A stretch of 64,000 nt of DNA from CALGFH01 sp036003705. GTDB lineage: Bacteria > Actinomycetota > CALGFH01. The first letter of the stretch is position 1, and the number at the start of each line of letters is the position of its first letter. The position numbers and the translations under genes are program-made. The stretch lies in NCBI GenBank assembly GCA_036003705.1, contig DASYSE010000126.1:1-64000 (forward strand), in the 5' to 3' direction. Below the pieces are notes generated by a model, which saw nothing but the letters and a program-made list of their open reading frames with translations, was not told where the DNA came from and searched no databases. Shown here piece after piece: positions 48,363-56,588 of this stretch.

Positions 48363-49514
48363 ATGGCGGGACCGGTGGCGGTCGTCTGGGACGAGCAGCT
48401 GGCCGCGTACGACTTCGGGCCCGAGCATCCGCTGCGGCCGGCGAGGGTGCAGCTGACCGTGGCCCTGGCCGGCGCCTGCGGGCTGCTGGAGCAGGCACGG
48501 CTGGTCGAGCCGGCGGCCATCTCAGGGACCGACCTGGCCCGGGTCCACGAGCTCGACTACCTGGCGGCGGTCAAGGCGGCGGAGGGGGGAGCTCCGGCGC
48601 CAAGCTATGGCTTCGGGCCCGGCGACAACCCGCCGTTCGCCGGCATGCACGAGGCGGCCAAGCGGGTCTGCGGGGCGACCGTGGCGGCCGCCGAGGCGAT
48701 CCGCTCCGGGCAGGCCCTGCACGCCTTCTCGCCCGCCGGCGGGCTCCACCACGCCATGCCGAGCCGGGCCAGCGGCTTCTGCGTCTACAACGACCCGGCG
48801 GTGGGGATCGCCTGGCTGCTCGACCAGGGGGTCGAGCGGATCGCCTACCTGGACGTCGACGTCCACCACGGCGACGGGGTCGAGGCGGTGTTCGCGGACG
48901 AGCCGAGGGTGCTGACCGTGTCGCTGCACGAGTCCGGGCGGTACCTGTTCCCCGGCACCGGCTTCGCCCACGAGGTCGGGGTGGGCCCGGCCCGCGGCAC
49001 CGTGGCCAACCTGCCGCTGCCGCCCTCGACCACCGACGACCTGTACCTGGCCGCCTTCGACGCGGTGGTGCCGGCTCTGGTCAGGGCCTTCCAGCCCGAG
49101 CTGCTGGTCACCCAGCTCGGCTGCGACACCCACTACACCGACCCGCTGGCCCACCTGGGACTGACCGTGAACGCCTACCGGCAGCTCGCCGGAAGGCTCC
49201 ACGATCTCGCCCATACGGTGGCCGGTGGTCGCTGGCTGGCCACCGGCGGTGGTGGCTACCAGTGGGCGGCGGTGGTGCCGCGGGCGTGGTGCACCTACCT
49301 TGCCGAGATGGTCGGGTCCGAGCTGCCGGAGCGGCTCCCCAAGCCCTACCTGGACGAGGTGACCGAGCGGTTCGGCGTCCTGCTGGACCCGGAGATGGCC
49401 GACGAGGTGGTCGCGCTGCGCAGCGAGCACCGGTCCCGGGTCGAGGCCGAGCTCGGCCGCACCATCGAGGTGGCCAGGACCAACCTGTTCCCCCTCCATG
49501 GCCTGACCGTCTGA
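48363..49514 (+). CDS. acuC: Acetoin utilization protein AcuC (histone deacetylase family)
   Basis: This 383-residue enzyme has the class I deacetylase fold. The His-His pair lies in SPAGGLHHAMPSRASGF, the zinc ligands in DVDVHHGDGVEAVF and the other Asp in QLGCDTHYTDPLAHL; the Tyr occurs in GGGGYQWAAVV. AcuC removes acetyl groups from acetyl-CoA synthetase in Bacillus; protein deacetylation is expected here. The ATG at 48363 begins MAGPVAVVWDEQL. It leads a series with the following two genes, with gaps of 61 and 46 bases, an order also seen in other actinobacteria. Confidence 0.9.
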   Translation: MAGPVAVVWDEQLAAYDFGPEHPLRPARVQLTVALAGACGLLEQARLVEPAAISGTDLARVHELDYLAAVKAAEGGAPAPSYGFGPGDNPPFAGMHEAAKRVCGATVAAAEAIRSGQALHAFSPAGGLHHAMPSRASGFCVYNDPAVGIAWLLDQGVERIAYLDVDVHHGDGVEAVFADEPRVLTVSLHESGRYLFPGTGFAHEVGVGPARGTVANLPLPPSTTDDLYLAAFDAVVPALVRAFQPELLVTQLGCDTHYTDPLAHLGLTVNAYRQLAGRLHDLAHTVAGGRWLATGGGGYQWAAVVPRAWCTYLAEMVGSELPERLPKPYLDEVTERFGVLLDPEMADEVVALRSEHRSRVEAELGRTIEVARTNLFPLHGLTV

Positions 49515-49575
49515 GTCCGGCCAGGCTCGCGTTCGCTACCATAAGAGGCCGACCCACGACGACCGGAGCGCGAGC

Positions 49576-50352
49576 ATGCCCGACCTTCTCTCCCGCGACG
49601 AGCTCGGCCGTCACCTGGTCACGGCCCGGATCGCCGGGCCGGTGCGGACGCCCGTCTGGGACGTGCTCCGCAAGGCCGGGCTGGTCGCCGCCGGCGACCC
49701 GGACCACTGCTTCGGCCTGTCGGGCATGCGCCGGTACACCCAGGACCAGGTGCTGGCCGAGGTCGCGCGCCAGTTCGGCTGGGCCCACACGCCCGGCGAG
49801 CCCGGCGACGGTCCCACCTGGATCGAGCCGGGACCGCTGCTGGACGAGCTCGACCGGGCGGCCGAGCGCCTGGCCGGGGCGGCCGCGGCCGGCGAGCACG
49901 TGCTGTTCGCCACCGGCCACCCGACCGGCCTGCTCGGGCTCTACCAGCAGCTCGCCGCGGCCATGCGCCACTCCGGGGCCAAGCTGTCGCGGCCCGGCGA
50001 CGGCCTCGCCTTCCGCTTCCACGAGCACCGGCGCCGCATCATCTACGTCGGCTGGGTGGCGGTGCTGGCGTCGGGCGCCAACCTGTACCACACACATGAC
50101 GCCCACCCGATGGAGCTGGTGCTGGAGCAGGCCACCAAGGTCGACCTGGTGGTCGGCGACCACGGCTGGGCGGGGGTGGCCGCCGAGCGCGGCATCGAGG
50201 TGGTCGCGGTGGCCGACATCAACGACCCCGCCCTGCCGATGGCCAAGGCCGAGGGACGGGCCGGGGTGGTCATCGGCATGGACGACAACGTGCGCCCGAC
50301 CCCGGCGGTCTACGACCCGCTCGGCGACTACCTCGTCGCCAGGTTGCCGTGA
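49576..50352 (+). CDS. Conserved actinobacterial protein often annotated as phosphatase
   Basis: This 258-residue protein is of a family found next to acuC in actinobacteria and frequently labelled phosphatase without proof. Visible features are an N-terminal helix-rich part (DELGRHLVTARIAGPVRTPV then MRRYTQDQVLAEVARQFGW), and later HVLFATGHPTGLLGLYQQLA, HTHDAHPMELVLEQ, VVGDHGWAGVAAERGIEVVA and VIGMDDNVRP. The His/Asp spacing suggests a metal site. I do not assign a reaction. The ATG at 49576 has GACCGGAGCGCG in front. Confidence 0.7.
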   Translation: MPDLLSRDELGRHLVTARIAGPVRTPVWDVLRKAGLVAAGDPDHCFGLSGMRRYTQDQVLAEVARQFGWAHTPGEPGDGPTWIEPGPLLDELDRAAERLAGAAAAGEHVLFATGHPTGLLGLYQQLAAAMRHSGAKLSRPGDGLAFRFHEHRRRIIYVGWVAVLASGANLYHTHDAHPMELVLEQATKVDLVVGDHGWAGVAAERGIEVVAVADINDPALPMAKAEGRAGVVIGMDDNVRPTPAVYDPLGDYLVARLP

Positions 50353-50398
50353 CCACGGCGGACGCACACCAGGCCGGGCTTGGTCGGAGGGAGCGCCG

Positions 50399-51292
50399 GT
50401 GACGGACCGTTACGACCGCCTGATCGAGCAGGTGCTCGACGACCCCGGCACGGTCCTGCTGCTCGGGTCGATGGACTCCGGCAAGACCACCTTCGCCAGA
50501 GCCCTGCTGGCCGGCGCCGTCGACCGCGGGATCCCGGCCGCCTACCTGGACACCGACCTCGGCCGGACGACGGTGGGGCCGCCGACCACCATCGGCCTCA
50601 AGCACGTGCTCAAGGCCAAGCATCTCGAGGACGACGAGCTCGCCCTGGCGGACGGGCTCTATTTCGTCGGCTGGGTCACTGCCCAGTTCCACCTGCTCCC
50701 CCTGGTCGCCGGGACGGCCAAGCTGATGGACGTCGTCCGCCGGGCCGGGGCCGAGCTGGTGGTCGTCGACACCTCGAGCCTGATCAGCGGCGTCTACGGC
50801 CAGATCCTCAAGTACCACAAGATGGAGGTCACCCGCCCCGAGTACGTCATCGGCTTCGAGCGCGGCGAGGAGCTGGAGCCGCTGCTCGGCATCGCCCGCC
50901 GCTTCACCCCGGCCCGCGTCGAGGCCTACCCCGTCCACCCGGACGCGCGCCCGACCACCGCCGACGAGCGCTCCGAGACCCGCCGAGCCCGGTTCGCCGC
51001 CTACTTCTCCGGCAACCTGCACCGCTGGCGGGTCAAGCCGACGGTGTTCCTGCCCTCCCTGCCCCCCGACGCCGACCTGGCCGGCCTGGCCGGCCTGCTG
51101 GTCGGCATGGAGGACGGCAAGGGCTCCTGCGTCGGCATCGGCTACCTCGAGCTGGCCGAGGACGGCGGTCTGCGCATGATCTCCGCCGTCTCCGAAGGGG
51201 CCAGGGCCCTCCGCCTCGGCTCCACCCGCATCACCCCCGACTGGACCTCCACCACCCGGGTCGACCTGCGCCACCTGTTCGGCACCGAATAG
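50399..51292 (+). CDS. Clp1/Grc3-like P-loop polynucleotide kinase
   Basis: This 297-residue P-loop protein has the CLP1-P plan. Walker A is LLLGSMDSGKTTFARALL, then YLDTDLGRTTVGPPTTIGL, the Q/D-rich loop that Clp1 and Grc3 use for phosphate and RNA, and the Walker-B-like ELVVVDTSSLISGVYGQILK. A C-terminal part with beta strands (VGMEDGKGSCVGIGYLEL) follows, as in Clp1. These kinases phosphorylate 5'-OH ends of RNA or DNA in eukaryotes and archaea; bacterial members are little studied. The GTG at 50399 follows GGAGGGAG. It comes third behind acuC. Confidence 0.75.
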   Translation: MTDRYDRLIEQVLDDPGTVLLLGSMDSGKTTFARALLAGAVDRGIPAAYLDTDLGRTTVGPPTTIGLKHVLKAKHLEDDELALADGLYFVGWVTAQFHLLPLVAGTAKLMDVVRRAGAELVVVDTSSLISGVYGQILKYHKMEVTRPEYVIGFERGEELEPLLGIARRFTPARVEAYPVHPDARPTTADERSETRRARFAAYFSGNLHRWRVKPTVFLPSLPPDADLAGLAGLLVGMEDGKGSCVGIGYLELAEDGGLRMISAVSEGARALRLGSTRITPDWTSTTRVDLRHLFGTE

Positions 51293-51482
51293 CCGGACGG
51301 GTCGCCCCTGCGGCCGGGGGCGAGCCGGTCTGGCGGCGGCCGGGCGCTCGGGCGACCATGGCGCGCAGCCGGGCGCAACCTTCGGGGTCGGCCCTCAGCG
51401 GCCCCGCCTTCGCCGTCCTTGGCCACCTCCCGGCAACCGCCACGGGCGTGGCACCGCAGGGGGTCGTGCCACAATGCCTGCC

Positions 51483-52307
51483 ATGGCTGGGTACGACTGG
51501 ATCACCTTCACCTCGGATTACGGGTTGGACGACCATTTCGTGGGGGTGTGCCACGGGGTGATGGCCAGGGTCGCCCCGCGGGTCCGGGTGATCGATGTGA
51601 GCCATGCGGTGCGGGCGCAGGACGTGCGGCACGGGGCGGTGCTGCTGGCCCAGGCCGTGCCGTTTCTCCCGGTGGCGGTGCATCTGGCCGTCGTCGACCC
51701 GGAGGTCGGGACCGGGCGGGGGATGGTGGCGATCGAGGCCGGCGGGCAGGTGCTGGTCGGGCCCGACAACGGGCTGCTGATCTGGGCGGCCGAGGCGCTC
51801 GGCGGGGCCGGCCGGACGCATGCGCTCCAGAACCCGCGCTACCGGCTGGGCCCGGTGTCGAGGACCTTCCACGGGCGCGACGTGTTCGCGCCGGCGGCGG
51901 CCCATCTCGCCACCGGGGTCGACCCGGCCGAGCTGGGGCCGGAGGTCGACCCGGACCGGCTGGTCCGGCTGGAGCGGGCGGCATCTCGGGTCGACGGCGA
52001 CCAGGTCCACGGCAGCGTCGTGCTGGTCGACCACTTCGGCAACCTGGCGCTCGACCTGCGCCGGGCGGACCTGGAGCGGGTCGGGGTGGCGACCGGCGAC
52101 CCGGTGGACCTCCACCTCGGCGGCCAGACCCACCGGCTGCGGTTCGCGGACACGTTCGGGTCGGTGCCGACCGACAGCCTGGTCCTGCACGAGGACTCCT
52201 TCGGTTCGCTGGCCGTGGCCGTCAACCGCGGCCGGGCCGCCGAGCGACTCGATGCCCGCTCCGGCGACCCGGTGGTGGTCGCCCGCGTCGCGCCGGGCCG
52301 GGACTGA
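51483..52307 (+). CDS. SAM hydrolase/hydroxide adenosyltransferase (DUF62)
   Basis: This 274-residue enzyme belongs to the DUF62 group that cleaves S-adenosylmethionine to adenosine and methionine using hydroxide. The conserved Asp, Arg and His appear in ITFTSDYGLDDHFVGVCHGV, then VAVHLAVVDPEVGTGR, GPDNGLLIWAAE, TFHGRDVFAPAAAHLATG and VLVDHFGNLALDL. It lacks the extended loop typical of fluorinases. The ATG at 51483 begins AGYDWITF; an ATG at 51474 is possible. The next gene starts with a one-base overlap. Confidence 0.85.
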   Translation: MAGYDWITFTSDYGLDDHFVGVCHGVMARVAPRVRVIDVSHAVRAQDVRHGAVLLAQAVPFLPVAVHLAVVDPEVGTGRGMVAIEAGGQVLVGPDNGLLIWAAEALGGAGRTHALQNPRYRLGPVSRTFHGRDVFAPAAAHLATGVDPAELGPEVDPDRLVRLERAASRVDGDQVHGSVVLVDHFGNLALDLRRADLERVGVATGDPVDLHLGGQTHRLRFADTFGSVPTDSLVLHEDSFGSLAVAVNRGRAAERLDARSGDPVVVARVAPGRD

Positions 52308-53371
52308 TGGGCCGTCGCATCCTGGTGACCGGGGCGGCCCGCTCGACCGGGCGCCGGCTGGTCGCCGCGCTGGCCACCGACCCCGAGGTGGATGCGGTGG
52401 TGGCGGTCGACGACCTCGGGCCGGACCAGCCGTTCCCGCCCGGGGTCGAGCAGCTCCGGGTCGACCTGCGCAGCCCGGCGCTGGTCAGGACCGTCCAGTC
52501 GACCGGGATCGACACCTGCGTGCACCTCGGGGTGACCGCCGAGCCGAGGGCCGCCGGGGGCCGGGCGACCATGAAGGAGCGCAACGTGCTCGGCACCATG
52601 CAACTCCTCGCCGCCGCCTACCATGCTCCCGACCTTCGCCGCCTCGTGCTCAAGTCGACCACGGCGGTGTACGGGGCCGCGGCCGGCGACCCGGCCGTGT
52701 GGACCGAGGCGATGGGCCACGAGACGCCCCGCCACGGCTTCGGCAAGGACGCCATCGAGGTCGAGGACTACGTCCGCTCCTTCGACCGGCGCCGGCCCGA
52801 CGTCGCCGTCACCGTCCTGCGGCTCGCCAACCAGGTCGGGCCGACCGTCGACAACCCCTTGACCCGCTACTTCGAGCTCCCCGTCTGCCCGACGGTGTTC
52901 GGCTTCGATCCCCGGCTGCAGTTCCTGCACGAGGACGACACGGCCGAGGTCCTGCTCCAGGCCACCCTCGGCCCGGCCGCCCGCGGCACCTTCAACGTCG
53001 CCGGGGACGGGGTGGTCCTGCTCAGCCAGGCCATCCGGATCGCCGGCAAGCCGCCCCTGCCCATTCCCGAGCCGCTGGTCAACCGTGTTGCCGAGCTGGT
53101 CGGGCGGACCGTCGACTTCTCCCCGGAGCAGGTCCGCTTCCTCCAGTACGGGCGGGTGGCCGACACCACGGCAGCCCGCAAGCAGCTCGGCTTCTCCCCG
53201 GAATGGACCTCGTTGCACGCCTTCGAGGACTTCGCCGCCACCAGGCTGCGCAGGCTGGTCACCGAGGAGCGGGTGGCGAGGCTCGAGCAGGAGGTGCTGG
53301 CCGGCCTGCGCCGTGCCGCCGGCTGGCTGTTCCGAGGGGATGCCACGGTGCGAGGTGAGGGTTCCCGGTGA
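52307..53371 (+). CDS. NAD-dependent epimerase/dehydratase family protein
   Basis: This 354-residue protein is an extended short-chain dehydrogenase. The nucleotide motif is RRILVTGAARSTGRRLVAAL, followed by VHLGVTAEPR, LVLKSTTAVYGAAAGDPAV (Thr/Ser of the catalytic triad), and, where Y-x-x-x-K is expected, a degenerate HGFGKDAIEVEDYVRSF with Lys but without the Tyr. FLHEDDTAEVLLQAT and GTFNVAGDGVVLLSQ are as in the family. The C-terminal 60 residues are specific. It overlaps the acyltransferase by four bases, and this pair is frequent in actinobacteria. Confidence 0.85.
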   Translation: MGRRILVTGAARSTGRRLVAALATDPEVDAVVAVDDLGPDQPFPPGVEQLRVDLRSPALVRTVQSTGIDTCVHLGVTAEPRAAGGRATMKERNVLGTMQLLAAAYHAPDLRRLVLKSTTAVYGAAAGDPAVWTEAMGHETPRHGFGKDAIEVEDYVRSFDRRRPDVAVTVLRLANQVGPTVDNPLTRYFELPVCPTVFGFDPRLQFLHEDDTAEVLLQATLGPAARGTFNVAGDGVVLLSQAIRIAGKPPLPIPEPLVNRVAELVGRTVDFSPEQVRFLQYGRVADTTAARKQLGFSPEWTSLHAFEDFAATRLRRLVTEERVARLEQEVLAGLRRAAGWLFRGDATVRGEGSR

Positions 53372-54363
53372 GCCGGGCGGGGGAGCGTTGCCAGGCGCTC
53401 ACCAAGAAGGGCGAGCGCTGCCGCAACCCGGCCGGGCCGGGCGGCCGCTGCGCCCGCCACCGCCAGCCCGGGACCACCCGGGGAGCCGGGCCCGACCCCG
53501 GCGCCGAGGGTGATCTGGGGGCGGCGGCGCTGCTCCGCTGGGCCGAGGAGGCGCTGGAGTTCCTCGGTCGCCGGCTGCTTGGCGACTACGAGGTCGACGA
53601 GTTCGGCCACGACCCCGACCTGGTCCAGCACGTGCTGGCCCCGCTGCTGCGCCCCCTGTACCGGCACTGGTGGCGGGTGGAGACCCGCGGCCTCGAGCAC
53701 GTCCCGGCCAAGGGCCCTGCCCTGGTGGTGGGCAACCACGCCGGCACCTTGCCGTTCGACGCCCTGATGGTCGCCCTCGCCCTGCTCGACCACCACCCGG
53801 CCCACCGGTCGCTGCGCATGCTCGCCGCCGACCTCGCCTTCGACCTCCCGGTGGTCGCCCCCCTTGCCCGCAAGTCGGGCAACACCCTGGCCTGCGCCGA
53901 GGACGCCAGGCGGCTGCTGGAGGCCGGCGAGCTGGTCGGGGTCTGGCCGGAGGGCTACAAGGGCCTCGGCAAGCCGTACCGCGAGCGCTACCGGCTCCAG
54001 CGCTTCGGCCGCGGCGGCTTCGTGGAGATCGCGCTGCGCACCGGGGCACCGATCGTGCCGGTGGCGGTGCTGGGCAGCGAGGAGATCTACCCGATGGTGG
54101 CCAACCTGCGTCGGCTGGCCCGCCTGCTCGGCCTCCCCTACTTCCCGGTGACGCCCACCTTCCCGCTGCTCGGCCCGCTGGGGGCGATCCCCCTGCCATC
54201 GAAATGGCTGATCGAGTTCTGCCCCCGGATCGAGACGGCCCATCTCGGGCCGGAGGCGGTCCTGGATCCCATGGTGCTGTTCGACCTGACCGACCAGGTC
54301 CGCGACACCATCCAGCAGACGGTCCACGCGAACCTGGTCGCCCGCCGCGGCGTCTTCAGCTGA
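53368..54363 (+). CDS. Lysophospholipid acyltransferase family protein with Cys-rich N terminus
   Basis: This 331-residue protein has a PlsC-like acyltransferase domain (about 95-310): VVGNHAGTLPFDALMVALAL supplies the catalytic H-x4-D, then GVWPEGYKGLGKPYRERYRL and GAPIVPVAVLGSEEIYP. Before it, residues 5-32 form a small zinc-knuckle-like motif, CQALTKKGERCRNPAGPGG then RCARH (Cys-Cys-Cys-His). The GTG at 53368 overlaps the epimerase stop by four bases. Acyl transfer to a phospholipid or glycolipid precursor is likely; the acceptor is not known. Confidence 0.85.
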   Translation: MSRAGERCQALTKKGERCRNPAGPGGRCARHRQPGTTRGAGPDPGAEGDLGAAALLRWAEEALEFLGRRLLGDYEVDEFGHDPDLVQHVLAPLLRPLYRHWWRVETRGLEHVPAKGPALVVGNHAGTLPFDALMVALALLDHHPAHRSLRMLAADLAFDLPVVAPLARKSGNTLACAEDARRLLEAGELVGVWPEGYKGLGKPYRERYRLQRFGRGGFVEIALRTGAPIVPVAVLGSEEIYPMVANLRRLARLLGLPYFPVTPTFPLLGPLGAIPLPSKWLIEFCPRIETAHLGPEAVLDPMVLFDLTDQVRDTIQQTVHANLVARRGVFS

Positions 54364-54508
54364 AGGCCGCCGCCCCGTCGAGCCACGCGAACGCCTCGCG
54401 GTCACCGGCCGCGGCCCGTTCGAGCGGCGGCAGCCGGCCCGCGGTCTCGGCGGGCGGGTCGCCGTGCCGGCAGGGGCAGGCGACCAAGTGGGCGTCCCGG
54501 AGGACGGT
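54356..54508 (-). pseudogene. Possible 3' remnant of a lost minus-strand gene
   Basis: On the minus strand a frame without start codon reads TVLRDAHLVACPCRHGDPPA and onward to REAFAWLDGAAAFS, ending with TGA eight bases inside the acyltransferase. The codon style is coding-like and the convergent overlap is natural, so this may be the C-terminal end of a truncated gene. I do not recognise it. Confidence 0.3.
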
Positions 54509-54530
54509 CGAGTCTGGTCGTCACGGGGAG

Positions 54531-54617
54531 TCAGCGGCTGAGCAGGAGCTGCAGCGCGGCCGCGAGCACGATCATCACGAGCAGGGCGCCCACGACGATG
54601 GCGGTCCCGGTTCGCAT
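54531..54617 (-). CDS. Small single-span membrane protein (28 aa)
   Basis: The frame encodes MRTGTAIVVGALLVMIVLAA followed by ALQLLLSR: one hydrophobic helix between basic ends. It begins 12 bases after the stop of the isomerase gene on the same strand, so it could be made from that transcript. The ribosome site is weak and the family is unknown. Confidence 0.4.
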   Translation of the reverse strand: MRTGTAIVVGALLVMIVLAAALQLLLSR

Positions 54618-54629
54618 CGGCGGCGGCTT

Positions 54630-55493
54630 CTACCCGTTTCGCAGGGCCGCGCGTGAACGCGCCCGTTGTGCGCCCCTGGCCAGATGGCCCCTGGCGATCT
54701 CGAGGTTCTCCCGGAGCACGTCGAGCAGGGCCGGGCGGTCGTCGGCCCAGGTGCGCACGTCGAGCTCGAGGGTGACGGCGCCGCCGAAGCCGGCGCTCCC
54801 GACCGTCTGGAGGAACTCGGGGATGGGCAGGACGCCCCGGTCCAGCAGCCCGTGGGTGTCGCGCCCGCGCCCGTCGTTGTTGGAGACGTGCAGGTGCACC
54901 ACCCGGTCGGCCAGCTCCTCCCAGGCGGCCATCAGGTCGCCGCCGGCAACGGCCAGATGGCTGGTGTCCAGGACCAGAGACGGCCAGCGACCCAGTTCGG
55001 ACGGGGCGGTGCCGCTGAAGAAGCGGAGGCTGCGACCGTTCACGTTGATCGGGAACATGTTCTCGACCGCGATCGTCACCCCGGTCTCCTCGCGGATGCG
55101 GGGGATGGCCTCGTCCAGCCAGTCGGCGTACACGGTCTGCCAGCGGTACGGCGGGTGGATCACGACGGTCGAGACCTTGGCCGTCTCGGCGAAGCGCACG
55201 CAGCGCTCGAGCTTGCCCTTGGGGTCGGTCCCGAACACCAGCCAGGTGGCGACGAGGAACGGCCCGTGCACGGCCGGCACGGGCACGCCGTAGCGGGCGG
55301 CCAGCGCCCCCAGCCGGTGCGGGTCCTGGCTCACCTTGTCCTGCATGATCATCAGCTCGGCACCGTCGAAGCCGGTCTCGGCGATCAGCTCGAAGGTCTC
55401 CTCGAGCGAGAACATGAAGAACGGCCCGGTGGCGACGAGAACCGGAGGCACCGAGGGCACCGGCACCGAGGGCACCGGAGGAAGCTTGGACAA
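54630..55493 (-). CDS. Sugar phosphate isomerase/epimerase (AP endonuclease 2 fold)
   Basis: This 287-residue TIM-barrel protein belongs to the xylose isomerase-like family. Visible parts are FELIAETGFDGAELMIMQDK, VHGPFLVATWL, VVIHPPYRWQ, TIAVENMFPIN (metal Glu), SLVLDTSHLAVAGGD (metal Asp/His), VVHLHVSNNDG and VTLELDVRTW. In actinobacteria such a protein is commonly near Ppx/GppA and proC genes, which are absent here. The TTG at 55493 has GAGGAG upstream; the first 25 residues are Pro/Val repeats (PPVPSVPVPSVPPV) from a short DNA repeat. Confidence 0.8.
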   Translation of the reverse strand: MSKLPPVPSVPVPSVPPVLVATGPFFMFSLEETFELIAETGFDGAELMIMQDKVSQDPHRLGALAARYGVPVPAVHGPFLVATWLVFGTDPKGKLERCVRFAETAKVSTVVIHPPYRWQTVYADWLDEAIPRIREETGVTIAVENMFPINVNGRSLRFFSGTAPSELGRWPSLVLDTSHLAVAGGDLMAAWEELADRVVHLHVSNNDGRGRDTHGLLDRGVLPIPEFLQTVGSAGFGGAVTLELDVRTWADDRPALLDVLRENLEIARGHLARGAQRARSRAALRNG

Positions 55494-55596
55494 GATCGCT
55501 CCTCGTGAACGACAAGCCGGGCGTACCGCTGAGCGCGCGGCGGATGCTACCAAGCTACAAGAAGTGCAGTTGTCCGGGCTGGACTAGACTGCGGGC

Positions 55597-56286
55597 ATGC
55601 ACTGGCTGCTCCCCGCCGTCGCCGCGGTCGCCTCGGCCGCGTTCGCGGTGGCGGTGCTGCGCCAGTACGCCGCCCGGCGCCGACCGCACCAACTCGCCTG
55701 GGGCCTTGCCCTGACCATGTTCGCGGTCGCCTCGCTGGCCCTGCTGGCCGGGGTGACGGTTGGCTGGACGCCGCTCTCGTTCAAGGTCTACTACCTGTTC
55801 GGGGCGGTCCTGAACGTGCCCTGGCTGGCGCTGGGCACCGTCGAGCTGCTCGCCGGTCGGGCCACCGGCCGTGCCTACGCCGCCAGCCTGGCCGTGTTCA
55901 CGGTGCTCAGCCTGGTCCTGGTCGTGCTGGCCAGGGTCGACCATGGCGACCTGGCCGGCCGGCTGCTGCCCGAGGGCAAGCAGTTCCTGCCGGCGGCCGT
56001 CCGGGTCCTCGCCGTGCTCGGCAATACCGTCGGCACCCTGATCGTGGTCGTCGGCGCGGTGTCCAGCGGCCTCGCCATGCGCTCCCGGCGGGACCAGCGA
56101 CCCCGGTTCGAAGGAAATCTCCTCATCGCGCTCGGGGTGCTGCTCGCGGCCGGCGGCGGGGTGTTCGCCTTCCTGGCCTCCAGCGACCAGCTGGCCCTCG
56201 GCCTGGCCCTGGGGGCGAGCGTGATGTACCTGGGCTTCAGGCGTGCCTCGGCACCGGCACGGCCGCCGGTGCCCACCGGCCCATGA
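55597..56286 (+). CDS. Conserved multi-span membrane protein
   Basis: This 229-residue protein has seven hydrophobic segments (for example LLPAVAAVASAAFAVAVLRQ, GLALTMFAVASLALLAGVTV, AASLAVFTVLSLVLVVLARV and GNLLIALGVLLAAGGGVFAF). No catalytic motif is visible and no family is recognised with certainty. Similar proteins occur near rex in other actinobacteria. It overlaps the glutaredoxin-like gene by four bases (ATGA), so the two are translated together. The ATG at 55597 begins MHWLLPAV. Confidence 0.7.
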   Translation: MHWLLPAVAAVASAAFAVAVLRQYAARRRPHQLAWGLALTMFAVASLALLAGVTVGWTPLSFKVYYLFGAVLNVPWLALGTVELLAGRATGRAYAASLAVFTVLSLVLVVLARVDHGDLAGRLLPEGKQFLPAAVRVLAVLGNTVGTLIVVVGAVSSGLAMRSRRDQRPRFEGNLLIALGVLLAAGGGVFAFLASSDQLALGLALGASVMYLGFRRASAPARPPVPTGP

Positions 56287-56531
56287 TCCGGGTCACGCTC
56301 TACACCAGGGTCGGCTGCCACCTGTGCGAGGAGGCCGAGCGGGTCCTCCAGGAGGAGCGGGCGACCACGCCGTTCCACCTCGACCTGGTGGACATCGACC
56401 GCGACCCGGCGCTGGCCCGACGCTACGGGGTGCGGGTTCCGGTGGTGGCGGTGGACGGCGTGGAGCTGTCCGAGTACGAGGTCCCCGTTGACCTGCTGCG
56501 GGCGCGGTTGGGCAGGGTTGGCGCCGATTGA
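56283..56531 (+). CDS. Glutaredoxin-like (DUF836) thiol protein
   Basis: This 82-residue thioredoxin-fold protein has the active site VTLYTRVGCHLCEEAERVLQ with C-x-x-C (Cys-His-Leu-Cys), the cis-Pro in YGVRVPVVAVDG and the ending ELSEYEVPVDLLRARL. It is of the short glutaredoxin-like group found next to rex or hemA in actinobacteria. With mycothiol as the likely main thiol of the cell it could use mycothiol or a thioredoxin reductase. Overlap with the preceding membrane protein suggests a shared redox role. Confidence 0.85.
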   Translation: MIRVTLYTRVGCHLCEEAERVLQEERATTPFHLDLVDIDRDPALARRYGVRVPVVAVDGVELSEYEVPVDLLRARLGRVGAD

Positions 56532-56556
56532 GAACACGATCACGTGAGCCTAGACT
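56528..56556 (+). promoter_or_regulatory. Probable promoter of rex-hem operon
   Basis: TTGAGA (56528-56533) and TAGACT (56551-56556) are spaced by 17 bases. The -35 box overlaps the stop of the glutaredoxin-like gene. I see no clear Rex operator (TTGTGAAN6TTCACAA-like), only the partial TTGAGAACACGATCACG. Confidence 0.6.
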
Positions 56557-56588
56557 CGAAGTGAACCAGTGGACGGGGGTGGGAGTCC

